Positions 5,190 through 11,456 of a DNA stretch of 11,456 nucleotides are shown piece by piece; within the stretch, counting starts at the first letter, position 1; every line of letters starts with the position of its first letter. The notes under the pieces were generated by a model that was given only the letters and a program-made list of their open reading frames with translations, had not been told where the DNA came from and did not search any database. The stretch is from the NCBI GenBank assembly GCA_023461495.1, contig JAEYLA010000100.1, positions 1-11,456 of the forward strand, given 5' to 3'. This DNA is from Bacillota bacterium. GTDB taxonomy: Bacteria; Bacillota; Clostridia; Christensenellales; CAG-138. The position numbers were made by a program, and so were the translations under genes.

Positions 5190-6560
5190 TTGCGCAGCAT
5201 TATTAAAAACGGATTGGTAATCAACGCCACAGGGCGGCAGGAAGCGGATGTTCTGGTGGAGGGCGGCAAAATTATTGCTGTTGGGAAGGGTCTTGACGCA
5301 TCCGGTGCAGAGGTGGTGGATGCTTTGGGCTGCTATGTATTCCCGGGGTTTATCGATCCGCATACGCATTTTGACCTTGACCTTGGCGTGACCGTCACTG
5401 CGGATGATTTTGTGACCGGCACAAAAGCCGCGCTACTTGGCGGCACCACAACGATCCTCGATTTTGCGACGCCTGTGCGCGGCGGTACGCTCAAAGCGGC
5501 CTTGAATGAATGGCATGAAAAGGCCAGGGGCAGTTCGTGCAACTACGGCTTTCATATGGCGCTTGCGGAGTGGAACGAGGCCATTTCACGCGAAATGGAC
5601 GAGATGACAGCGGCCGGCGTGACTTCCTATAAGATGTACATGGTGTATCCGGCCCTGCGCGTCAACGATGGCGAGATTTATCTTGCCATGCAGCGCGGGC
5701 GGGATATCGGCGCGCTCATCAGCATGCATTGTGAAAACTACCATGTGCTCAACGCGAAAATTGCGGAGCAGAAAGCGGCGGGGAACTTAAGCCCTGCAGC
5801 GCATCCGCTTACCCGCCCTGCGGAGGTGGAAGCGGAAGCGGTCGGACGCTATCTGCGCCTTGCGGAAATGGCGGGCGCAAAAGCGTATGTCGTGCATCTT
5901 TCCACCGGGGAAGGTTTGGAAGAGGCGCGCCGCGCGCGGGCGCGCGGGCAGGAGGTCTATTTGGAGACCTGTCCGCAATATCTTGTGCTGGACAGTTCCC
6001 GTTATGGCGAGCCTGACGCCGCAAAATACGTGATGAGCCCGCCGCTGCGCACAAAGGAAGACCAGAAAATGCTTCTTGACGGGCTTGTGGGGGACGAAAT
6101 CGATACCGTCGGCACCGACCACTGCTCGTTCACTATGGCGCAAAAGGCTCTGGGGAAGGACGACTTTACGAAAATCCCCAACGGGGGCGCGGGCGTGCAA
6201 AACCGGGCGGCGCTCTATTATACCTATGGCGTGCTCCCCGGCAAGCTGACGCTTGAGCAGATGGCGGCGGAGCTTTCCGCAAACGCGGCAAAGCTGTTTG
6301 GCATGTACCCCAATAAGGGCGTGGTCGCGCAGGGGGCAGACGCCGACCTTGTGATTTGGAACCCCATGCATGAGGAGACGATTTCCTATAAGACGCTCGC
6401 GCACAACTGCGACAATTCCCCCTATGAAGGGTTCCATGTGCACGGCCAGGCGCGTGATGTGCTGGTAGGTGGCGCGTGGGCGGTAAAGGGCGGCACGGTG
6501 ATAAAGACCGGCCTTGGCAAATATGTCGCCCGCTCACTGTGCCGGGGTTACCGGAAGTAA
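5190..6560 (+). CDS. hydA: Dihydropyrimidinase / D-hydantoinase-like cyclic amidohydrolase
   Basis: The 456-residue protein belongs to the dihydropyrimidinase/hydantoinase branch of the amidohydrolases, which open cyclic amide rings (dihydrouracil, hydantoins) by hydrolysis at a two-metal centre. Visible metal ligands are GFIDPHTH with His58 and His60, the lysine expected to be carboxylated in SYKMY (Lys148), His180 in MHCEN, His236 in VVHLSTGEG and Asp310 in GTDHC. FTKIPNGGAGVQNR (326-339) is also family-typical. The TTG at 5190 is chosen because AAAGGGG at 5175-5181 is 8 bases upstream and MRSIIKNGLVI is the normal family N terminus. The frame upstream runs through the terminator. It is followed by guanine deaminase and controlled by a purine riboswitch. 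A role on a purine-derived ring or ureide is therefore more likely than pyrimidine reduction. Allantoinase is possible but not shown. Confidence 0.88.
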   Translation: MRSIIKNGLVINATGRQEADVLVEGGKIIAVGKGLDASGAEVVDALGCYVFPGFIDPHTHFDLDLGVTVTADDFVTGTKAALLGGTTTILDFATPVRGGTLKAALNEWHEKARGSSCNYGFHMALAEWNEAISREMDEMTAAGVTSYKMYMVYPALRVNDGEIYLAMQRGRDIGALISMHCENYHVLNAKIAEQKAAGNLSPAAHPLTRPAEVEAEAVGRYLRLAEMAGAKAYVVHLSTGEGLEEARRARARGQEVYLETCPQYLVLDSSRYGEPDAAKYVMSPPLRTKEDQKMLLDGLVGDEIDTVGTDHCSFTMAQKALGKDDFTKIPNGGAGVQNRAALYYTYGVLPGKLTLEQMAAELSANAAKLFGMYPNKGVVAQGADADLVIWNPMHEETISYKTLAHNCDNSPYEGFHVHGQARDVLVGGAWAVKGGTVIKTGLGKYVARSLCRGYRK

Positions 6561-6572
6561 CAGATGTTTCGT

Positions 6573-6594
6573 TTCGCTTCAAGGAAGAAGCGGA
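6573..6594 (+). other. Small intergenic hairpin between hydantoinase and guanine deaminase
   Basis: TTCGCTTC pairs with GAAGCGGA over 8 bp (one G-U pair) with a 6-base loop, in the 62-base gap between the two genes. No T run follows, so it is not a terminator. It could stabilise a processed mRNA end or have no role. Confidence 0.35.
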
Positions 6595-6622
6595 TATAGC
6601 AATAAAGTAAGGAGGGACCCGT

Positions 6623-7882
6623 ATGCAGACGGCGATATACAAGGGGCATATCGTGCACGCGCCTACCTTGGGGGAGCTTTCCTTTGTGGAAAACGGCTAT
6701 CTTGTCACGGAAGACGGCCGCATTGAGGGCGTTTATGAAACCCTGCCGGAACGGTTTTCCGGAGCGCGGGTTGAGGATTTTGGCGATCAGATGATCATTC
6801 CCGCGTTTGTGGATATGCACCTGCATGCCCCGCAGTTTGCGATGCTCGGCATGGGGATGGACCTGCAGCTCTTGGAATGGCTCAATACCTATACGTTTCC
6901 AACGGAGGCGGCATTCCAAGATCAGGATTACGCAAGGGAAATCTATAGAAAGCTTGCTGAGGAACTTATCCGCGTGGGCACGACCCGGGTCTGCATGTTC
7001 TCTTCCATCCACCGCGAAAGCACGCATGTATTGATGGAAGAACTCGAGCGCGCAGGCGTCACCGGCTACGTGGGCAAGGTCAACATGGACCGCAACAGCC
7101 CCAACATCTTAAGGGAGAGCACGGAGGAGTCACTGCGGGAAACCGTGCGCTGGATCGAGGAATGCGAGGGGCGCTACAAACACATCCGCCCCATGCTTAC
7201 GCCGCGCTTTACGCCCTCCTGTACGGATGAGCTGATGCGGGGCTTGGGCACAATCGCAAAAGAAAGCGGGCTGTATGTGCAATCTCACCTTTCCGAAAAC
7301 ATGGACGAAGTCGCGTGGGTCAAATCCCTTTGCCCGGATTGCGGACAGTATTGGGAAAGCTACGACCGTTTCGGCCTTTTTGGGGAGAAAACCGTCATGG
7401 CCCACTGCGTGTATTCCGATGAACGCGAGCGGGAAGCGATGCGCAAGAATGGGGTCTGGGTTGCGCACTGCCCCGATTCCAACATCAATATTGCAAGCGG
7501 CATTGCACCCATCCGCCGCATGCTCGAAGAGGGCCTGCATGTGACGCTCGGTTCCGATATCGCGGGCGGCGCGCGCCTTTCCATGATGGACGTTGCGACG
7601 GAGGCCATCCGCACCTCCAAGCGGAATTGGCTCGATACCGGTAAGAAAGAAGCGTTCCTAACGGTTGCGGAGGCGTTTTATCTGATTACCTCCGCCGGAC
7701 AGGAATACTTTGGCGCGGGCCCCGGCTTCCAAAAGGGCGATATGCTCCACGCGCTGGTGCTCACGGACTGCGCGTTCCCGCAGCGGGAGCTTTCCTTGGC
7801 GCAGCGGCTGGAGCGCATTATCTACCTTTCGGAAGGGCGCTGCATCACGGCGCGCTTCAGCGAGGGAAGAAGGGTCGGGTAG
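6623..7882 (+). CDS. guaD: Guanine deaminase
   Basis: The 419-residue protein matches zinc-dependent guanine deaminase, which converts guanine to xanthine and ammonia. Signature elements in order: VDMHLHAPQF with zinc ligands His66 and His68; MLTPRFTPSCT (191-201) with Arg195, which contacts the purine carbonyl in this family; SHLSEN with His222 and catalytic Glu225; MAHC with His261; AHCPDSN (281-287); and LGSDIAGG with Asp312. An MHLHAPQ motif and TPRF.PSCT separate it from the related SsnA and chlorohydrolase families. The ATG has a strong AAGGAGGG 7 bases upstream, so it can be translated well on its own. It likely shares the riboswitch-controlled transcript with the hydantoinase-like gene, since there is no promoter or terminator in the gap. 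With adenine deaminase it would feed xanthine and hypoxanthine into further degradation or salvage. Confidence 0.93.
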   Translation: MQTAIYKGHIVHAPTLGELSFVENGYLVTEDGRIEGVYETLPERFSGARVEDFGDQMIIPAFVDMHLHAPQFAMLGMGMDLQLLEWLNTYTFPTEAAFQDQDYAREIYRKLAEELIRVGTTRVCMFSSIHRESTHVLMEELERAGVTGYVGKVNMDRNSPNILRESTEESLRETVRWIEECEGRYKHIRPMLTPRFTPSCTDELMRGLGTIAKESGLYVQSHLSENMDEVAWVKSLCPDCGQYWESYDRFGLFGEKTVMAHCVYSDEREREAMRKNGVWVAHCPDSNINIASGIAPIRRMLEEGLHVTLGSDIAGGARLSMMDVATEAIRTSKRNWLDTGKKEAFLTVAEAFYLITSAGQEYFGAGPGFQKGDMLHALVLTDCAFPQRELSLAQRLERIIYLSEGRCITARFSEGRRVG

Positions 7883-7926
7883 CACATAAACGTCAGGCTT
7901 TATTCAATATTCAACAACTTTGGTAC

Positions 7927-7959
7927 AATAAAAGAGTCCGGCTTTCGGACTTTTTTATT
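7927..7959. terminator. Bidirectional intrinsic terminator
   Basis: A 14-bp stem (AATAAAAGAGTCCG with CGGACTTTTTTATT, one G-U pair) and 5-base loop GCTTT have T runs on both strands. It ends guanine deaminase transcription 44 bases past its stop and also the convergent coiled-coil gene. Confidence 0.88.
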
Positions 7960-7988
7960 GTCAGCTTTTGTCGGGCAAAGGTCCGGTA

Positions 7989-8717
7989 TTACGATTCTTT
8001 GCTGTTCTCATGGGGAACTTCAACCGCTGCTTTCTCGTTATCGGTTGCTGCTTTTTCGGAAATATCGGCCAGCTTTTCCGCCATTTTTGAGTTTAAGCGC
8101 AGGGCTTGCTGTTCCATATCCGCCAGCTCCGCCTCTTTGTGTGCGACTTTCGCCTTTAAATATCCATTTGATAGAGCGGCATACGCTTTGTCCAGTTTGA
8201 TTTCCGACGCCAGTATGCGAGAATCTCCATCGATGCTTGTCTTTGCGGAATGGATTGTTTTGGCCTGCTGCAAATCCCCGGACAGGCTTGAGATGCTTGC
8301 AAGACGTTCGTTGTGCAGTTCTTGCTTGGTCTTTGGTTTTTTATCGCCACTCGGCTTCATTTTCTCGGCTTGCTTTTCAATTTCCTGTGCCATCAGCTCT
8401 CTGATCTGCCCATCAATATTCTTGATCTGCTCATCATAGGCTTCCAATTGGTATTTGATCGATTCGAGCTTGCCGCCTTTTTCAAGCGTATTGCCGATCA
8501 GCGCGGTTTTCTGCTCGGTAATGTGCACCTTCAGTTTTATCAGGTCTTCGATCAGGTTTTGCTTCCTTCCCTGAATGGAAATTGTAACAGTATCTCCGTC
8601 TTCCGATTTTCCGGATTGCACGGCCTCACGGCTGCGGTTCCGCATTGCGCCACTTCGATTGAGGCTGTAGATCTGCAGGAAATTGTTTTGCCCAATATTG
8701 TTAAAAGAAACTCTCAT
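7989..8717 (-). CDS. Unrecognised coiled-coil protein, possibly FlxA-like
   Basis: The family of this 242-residue protein is not recognised with confidence. It has no signal peptide or membrane segment. Residues 1-40 are polar and Asn/Arg/Ser-rich, then GDTVTIS (41-47) leads into long predicted helices with heptad spacing at about 54-118 (Leu/Ile-rich with Lys/Glu/Gln). A Lys/Pro linker follows (119-131), then a second helical part from 132 to the end. A disordered start, a TVTIS-like segment and a 60-residue Gln/Glu/Lys coiled coil recall small FlxA-type proteins of Bacillota, but this is only resemblance. The ATG at 8717 is chosen because TGGAGG is 8 bases upstream; an ATG at 8732 overlaps that site. 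The promoter upstream resembles a sigma-28 site, which would fit a motility-linked gene. Base composition is less GC-rich than in the neighbours. Confidence 0.7.
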   Translation of the reverse strand: MRVSFNNIGQNNFLQIYSLNRSGAMRNRSREAVQSGKSEDGDTVTISIQGRKQNLIEDLIKLKVHITEQKTALIGNTLEKGGKLESIKYQLEAYDEQIKNIDGQIRELMAQEIEKQAEKMKPSGDKKPKTKQELHNERLASISSLSGDLQQAKTIHSAKTSIDGDSRILASEIKLDKAYAALSNGYLKAKVAHKEAELADMEQQALRLNSKMAEKLADISEKAATDNEKAAVEVPHENSKES

Positions 8718-8771
8718 CGTATGAACCTCCAATTCAGAGAGACTTCCGCAGTAAGTTCCTATTTAATAAAA

Positions 8772-8798
8772 AGATCGGTAAAATTCAACAAAATATTA
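8772..8798 (-). promoter_or_regulatory. Sigma-28 (SigD)-like promoter of the coiled-coil gene
   Basis: On the minus strand TAATATTT (8791-8798), an 11-base gap and ACCGATCT (8772-8779) align with the sigma-28 pattern TAAAGTTT, 11 bases, GCCGATAA. Matches are 6 of 8 and 5 of 8, with the central CCGAT intact. The start would be near 8764, with a 47-base leader. A weaker SigA reading (TTGAAT, 17 bases, TAAATA) overlaps the same region and cannot be excluded. Confidence 0.42.
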
Positions 8799-8848
8799 GC
8801 CGTTGGACGCCATATCGTAGCCGATTGCGGCGATAGTCCGGCGTAATG

Positions 8849-8877
8849 TTCCCGCGCGCGGATTCCGCCTGCGGGAA
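8849..8877. repeat. Nested GC-rich inverted repeat between divergent promoters
   Basis: TTCCCGC pairs with GCGGGAA (7 bp) and inside it GCGG pairs with CCGC around ATT, with a 2x2 internal loop. No T run follows on either strand. It lies between the promoters of the coiled-coil gene and pcrA, so it may be a regulatory or structural element; its function is unknown. Confidence 0.45.
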
Positions 8878-8929
8878 TGCGCATGCGTGGATTATGCCAT
8901 ATCCGCTTCGCTTCTTTCGCTTCTGATGG

Positions 8930-8935
8930 TATAAT
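8930..8935 (+). promoter_or_regulatory. Extended -10 promoter of pcrA-ligA
   Basis: A perfect TATAAT preceded by TGG gives an extended -10 element. The -35 region (TTCGCT at 8907-8912, 17-base spacing) is poor. The start would be near 8942, about 20 bases before the coding start. Confidence 0.6.
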
Positions 8936-8948
8936 GAAAGGAGTGATT

Positions 8949-8953
8949 GGAGG
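8949..8953 (+). promoter_or_regulatory. Ribosome binding site that sets the pcrA TTG start
   Basis: GGAGG within a longer G run lies 8 bases before the TTG at 8962. The alternative TTG at 8947 would place this site inside the coding region and has GGAG only 3-4 bases upstream, so 8962 is preferred. Confidence 0.65.
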
Positions 8954-8961
8954 GGGAATTT

Positions 8962-11178
8962 TTGGATCTTTCGAAACTGAACAAAGAACAGCGGCAGGCT
9001 GTGGAGTGCGTGGAAGGCCCGCTTTTGGTGCTTGCGGGCGCAGGCTCCGGCAAAACGCGCGTGCTCACCAGCCGCATTGCGCACTTGATTGCGGATTGCG
9101 GGGTAAGGCCGTGGAATATATTGGCGCTCACGTTTACCAACAAAGCGGCGCGTGAAATGCGCGAGCGTACCGAGTCGCTGGTGGAGGACGCGGCGTCCGA
9201 TCTGTGGGTGATGACGTTTCACAGCTTCTGCGCGCGTATTTTGCGGCGCGAGGCGGAGCATATCGGTTATGAAAAGAGCTTTGTCATTTACGACGACGCG
9301 GATCAGTTGACCGTTTATACGGAAATCATTAAAAAGCTTGTGCTCGACGATGATAAATTTCCCAAGCGCCTCCTGCGTGAGCGCATCAGCCAGGCAAAAA
9401 ACCATACGACGGATGTGGAAGCCTATTTAAAGGACGACGCCTTTGGCGACGTCTATCAAAAGGTGTACAAGCTTTATGAAAAGAAGCTTAAGGCGAACAA
9501 CGCCATGGACTTTGACGATCTCCTGTTAAAAACGCTGGAGCTGTTTGATAAAAACAGGGATGTTTTGGCGCGTTACCAGCAGCGCTTTCAATATGTATTG
9601 GTAGACGAATATCAGGATACCAATATGGCGCAGTACCGCCTGATCCGTTTGCTGTGCGGGCAGCACCGCAACGTCTGCGTGGTCGGCGACGATGATCAGA
9701 GCATCTACGGCTGGCGCGGTGCGGATATCCGCAACATTCTTGAATTTGAAAAGGATTTTCCCGGCGCGAATGTCATCCGGCTGGAGCAGAACTACCGCTC
9801 CACCTCCGTGATACTCGACGCCGCCAACAGCGTGATCAGCAACAATCAGAGTAGGAAGCGCAAGAAGCTCTGGACGGACCGCGCGGGCGGCGCGCAGATC
9901 CGCGTTTTTCAGGCGGCGGACGAGCGTATGGAGGCGGACTATGTCTGTAGCCATATTCTTGCTGCGGCGAAGAGCGGCAGACGGTATGACGAGTTTGCGG
10001 TATTGTACCGCACCAACGCGCAGAGCCGCATCATTGAAACTGCCATGGCAAACTACGGCATCCCATATCGGGTATATGGGGGCCTGAAGTTCTATGACCG
10101 CTCGGAGATCAAGGATTTGCTTTCCTATCTCAGGCTGTTGTACAACCCTGCGGATGATGTGGCGCTGCTGCGCATCATCAACGTCCCGCGCCGTGGGATC
10201 GGCGCTGCCGCCATTGCGGAGCTTGAGGGCGCGGCTTCCGCCGCGGACATCCCCATGTTTTTAGCCGCCATGCAGGGGGAGCTGCTCTCCCAGCGCGTGC
10301 GGCCCAAGGTGCAGGCGTTTGCGCAAGCCATGACGGAACTGCTCGTACTTCGGCATACATTGCCGCTGTATGAATTTGTGCAGCAGATTTTGGAAAAGAT
10401 TGAGTATGACGCCTATTTACGGGAGGATAAAAAGGAAAACTACGAGACCCGCAGGGAGAACATCAACGAACTGCTGGGCGCGCTGAAGGAGTTTTCAGAC
10501 GGCCTCCCGGATGATGGCGAAACCGATGCATTGGGCGCATATTTAGAGAATGTCGCGCTGATTTCGGATATTGACAATATGGAAGAGCAGGACGGCCAGG
10601 TGGCCATGATGACCATGCACAGCGCCAAGGGATTGGAATTCCCGGTGGTATTCCTCCCCGGCATGGAGGAATACATCTTCCCAAGCAGAAGGTCGCGGCA
10701 GGATCCTGCGAAGCTCGAGGAAGAGCGCAGGCTGTGTTACGTGGGCATCACGAGAGCGATGGAGGAATTGCATCTCATCCACGCCTACCAGCGCAACCTG
10801 TACGGCGAGCTTTCCATAAACCCGCCCTCCCGCTTTCTGGAGGAAATCCCGGAGGAGCTTGTGGAGCAGGAGAACGGCGGAAGGCCCGTGCCAAAGGCAG
10901 CACCCGCGCGCAGGCAGCAGCCTGAGCGCCCGTATGAGAACACATACGGCGGCTTTGGCGTAAAGCCCCAGCCGGATATTTCCCATATTGCCAGGCCCAG
11001 CAGCGGCGCCGCATCCAAGAGCTATGCGCAGCACCAGCGCGTGCGCCACGCAAAGTTTGGTGCGGGCACGGTGTTACGGATAGAAGGCGAGGGCAGCGCC
11101 CAGGTCATCACCATAGACTTCGGCGGAGATGTGAAGAAGTTTGCTGCCGCGTTTGCGCCCATACAAGTTGAGGAATAG
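8962..11178 (+). CDS. pcrA: ATP-dependent DNA helicase PcrA (UvrD/Rep family, superfamily 1A)
   Basis: The 738-residue protein is full length for PcrA, the 3'-to-5' helicase of Bacillota used in DNA repair, plasmid replication and clearing of transcription-replication conflicts. Motifs in order: LNKEQRQAV with the Q-motif glutamine (6-14), Walker A AGAGSGKT (25-32), LTFTNKAA (56-63), TFHSFC (85-90), Walker B DEYQD (215-219), GDDDQSIYGWRG (242-253), LEQNYRS (274-280), MTMHSAKGLEF (550-560) and CYVGITRA (592-599). Residues 640-690 form a flexible Pro/Arg-rich linker. Residues 692-735 (VRHAKFGAGTVLRI...TIDFGG..KKF) form the Tudor-like C-terminal domain that binds RNA polymerase in PcrA. Translation starts at TTG. 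The ligA gene begins 11 bases after the stop, as in many Bacillota, so both are probably co-transcribed. Confidence 0.96.
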   Translation: MDLSKLNKEQRQAVECVEGPLLVLAGAGSGKTRVLTSRIAHLIADCGVRPWNILALTFTNKAAREMRERTESLVEDAASDLWVMTFHSFCARILRREAEHIGYEKSFVIYDDADQLTVYTEIIKKLVLDDDKFPKRLLRERISQAKNHTTDVEAYLKDDAFGDVYQKVYKLYEKKLKANNAMDFDDLLLKTLELFDKNRDVLARYQQRFQYVLVDEYQDTNMAQYRLIRLLCGQHRNVCVVGDDDQSIYGWRGADIRNILEFEKDFPGANVIRLEQNYRSTSVILDAANSVISNNQSRKRKKLWTDRAGGAQIRVFQAADERMEADYVCSHILAAAKSGRRYDEFAVLYRTNAQSRIIETAMANYGIPYRVYGGLKFYDRSEIKDLLSYLRLLYNPADDVALLRIINVPRRGIGAAAIAELEGAASAADIPMFLAAMQGELLSQRVRPKVQAFAQAMTELLVLRHTLPLYEFVQQILEKIEYDAYLREDKKENYETRRENINELLGALKEFSDGLPDDGETDALGAYLENVALISDIDNMEEQDGQVAMMTMHSAKGLEFPVVFLPGMEEYIFPSRRSRQDPAKLEEERRLCYVGITRAMEELHLIHAYQRNLYGELSINPPSRFLEEIPEELVEQENGGRPVPKAAPARRQQPERPYENTYGGFGVKPQPDISHIARPSSGAASKSYAQHQRVRHAKFGAGTVLRIEGEGSAQVITIDFGGDVKKFAAAFAPIQVEE

Positions 11179-11189
11179 TGAGGAAAGTT

Positions 11190-11456
11190 ATGCCTGCAAG
11201 CGAACGGCAACAGGAATTGACCGCGCAGCTGATTGCGCACGCCGCAGCCTATTATGATGAGGACGCGCCTAAAATCAGTGATGCGGAATATGACGCGCTC
11301 TATGACGAGCTTGTTGCGCTTGAAGCGGAATCCGGCACCGTTTTGCCCGGTTCGCCCACGCAGCGCGTGGGCGGTTCCGTCAGCCGCGGCTTTTTGCCGC
11401 ACCGGCACATCAGAAGGCTGTGGAGCCTTGATAAGGTGCGCACGGAAGCGGAGCTT
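11190..11456 (+). CDS. ligA: NAD-dependent DNA ligase LigA, N-terminal fragment
   Basis: The first 89 codons are present; the gene runs off the right edge. The translation has YYDEDAPKISDAEYD (about 21-35), the NMN-binding Ia domain motif with paired tyrosines and D-P-ISD-EYD. It continues with ELVALE, SPTQRVGG (55-62), F.PH.H (68-73) and SLDK (79-82), the standard start of LigA. The nucleotidyl lysine motif KxDG lies beyond the window. LigA seals nicks in replication and repair using NAD. GAGG sits 6 bases before the ATG. A GTG overlapping the pcrA stop (11178) is in frame and could be an alternative start. The close spacing indicates a pcrA-ligA operon. Confidence 0.94.
   Translation, partial: MPASERQQELTAQLIAHAAAYYDEDAPKISDAEYDALYDELVALEAESGTVLPGSPTQRVGGSVSRGFLPHRHIRRLWSLDKVRTEAEL

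Noticed and set aside
5787..6443. Long open frame on the minus strand inside the hydantoinase gene
   Set aside because: It is opposite a gene with full catalytic motifs, has no family features, and reflects GC-rich codon bias.
5190..6560. Assignment of the amidohydrolase as allantoinase
   Set aside because: The motifs and length fit dihydropyrimidinase/hydantoinase at least as well, including a lysine in the SYKMY context; no allantoin-pathway neighbour supports allantoinase.
1..11456. CRISPR array, tRNA, rRNA, insertion sequence or prophage
   Set aside because: No regularly spaced repeats, no tRNA-like cloverleaf or rRNA sequence noticed, and no transposase, integrase or phage-type protein in any frame.

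Overview
The window looks like a chromosomal segment of an anaerobic, fermentative Clostridia-type Bacillota. The evidence is the pcrA-ligA pair, TTG start codons preceded by strong GGAGG-type ribosome binding sites, SigA-type promoters, Rex-like redox operators in front of an adhE-type gene, a purine-class riboswitch with an apparent transcription terminator, and generally GC-rich coding sequence with AT-rich promoters. The species cannot be named from this sequence alone.

Layout. At 1-142 (minus) is the 5' end of an adhE-like aldehyde/alcohol dehydrogenase. It is divergent from a GNAT-Nudix fusion gene (380-1462, plus), and the shared promoter region holds three Rex-like inverted repeats. 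A bidirectional terminator (1464-1488) separates the fusion gene from a convergent PLP-dependent aminotransferase (1512-2795, minus). The roughly 300 bp upstream of the aminotransferase hold an extended -10 promoter, a strong hairpin and an intrinsic terminator that could pair in mutually exclusive ways.

The centre (3099-7882) is a purine-salvage or catabolism module. Adenine deaminase (minus) is divergent from a dihydropyrimidinase/hydantoinase-like amidohydrolase and a guanine deaminase (both plus). The plus-strand pair is preceded by a near-consensus promoter, a purine-class riboswitch aptamer with C at the specificity position and altered core and loop residues, and a terminator just before the first gene. 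Adenine deaminase would give hypoxanthine and guanine deaminase would give xanthine. The cyclic amidohydrolase is the candidate ring-opening or ureide-processing enzyme.

After a bidirectional terminator (7927-7959) comes an unrecognised coiled-coil protein on the minus strand (7989-8717), with a sigma-28 (flagellar) type promoter candidate. Divergent from it is the housekeeping pair pcrA (8962-11178) and ligA (from 11190, running off the end), spaced 11 bases apart as an operon.

The item most worth following up is the variant purine riboswitch in front of catabolic genes. The Rex operator cluster, the GNAT-Nudix fusion, the possible attenuator upstream of the aminotransferase and the sigma-28-like promoter are secondary. 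No CRISPR array, tRNA, rRNA, insertion sequence or phage gene was seen.
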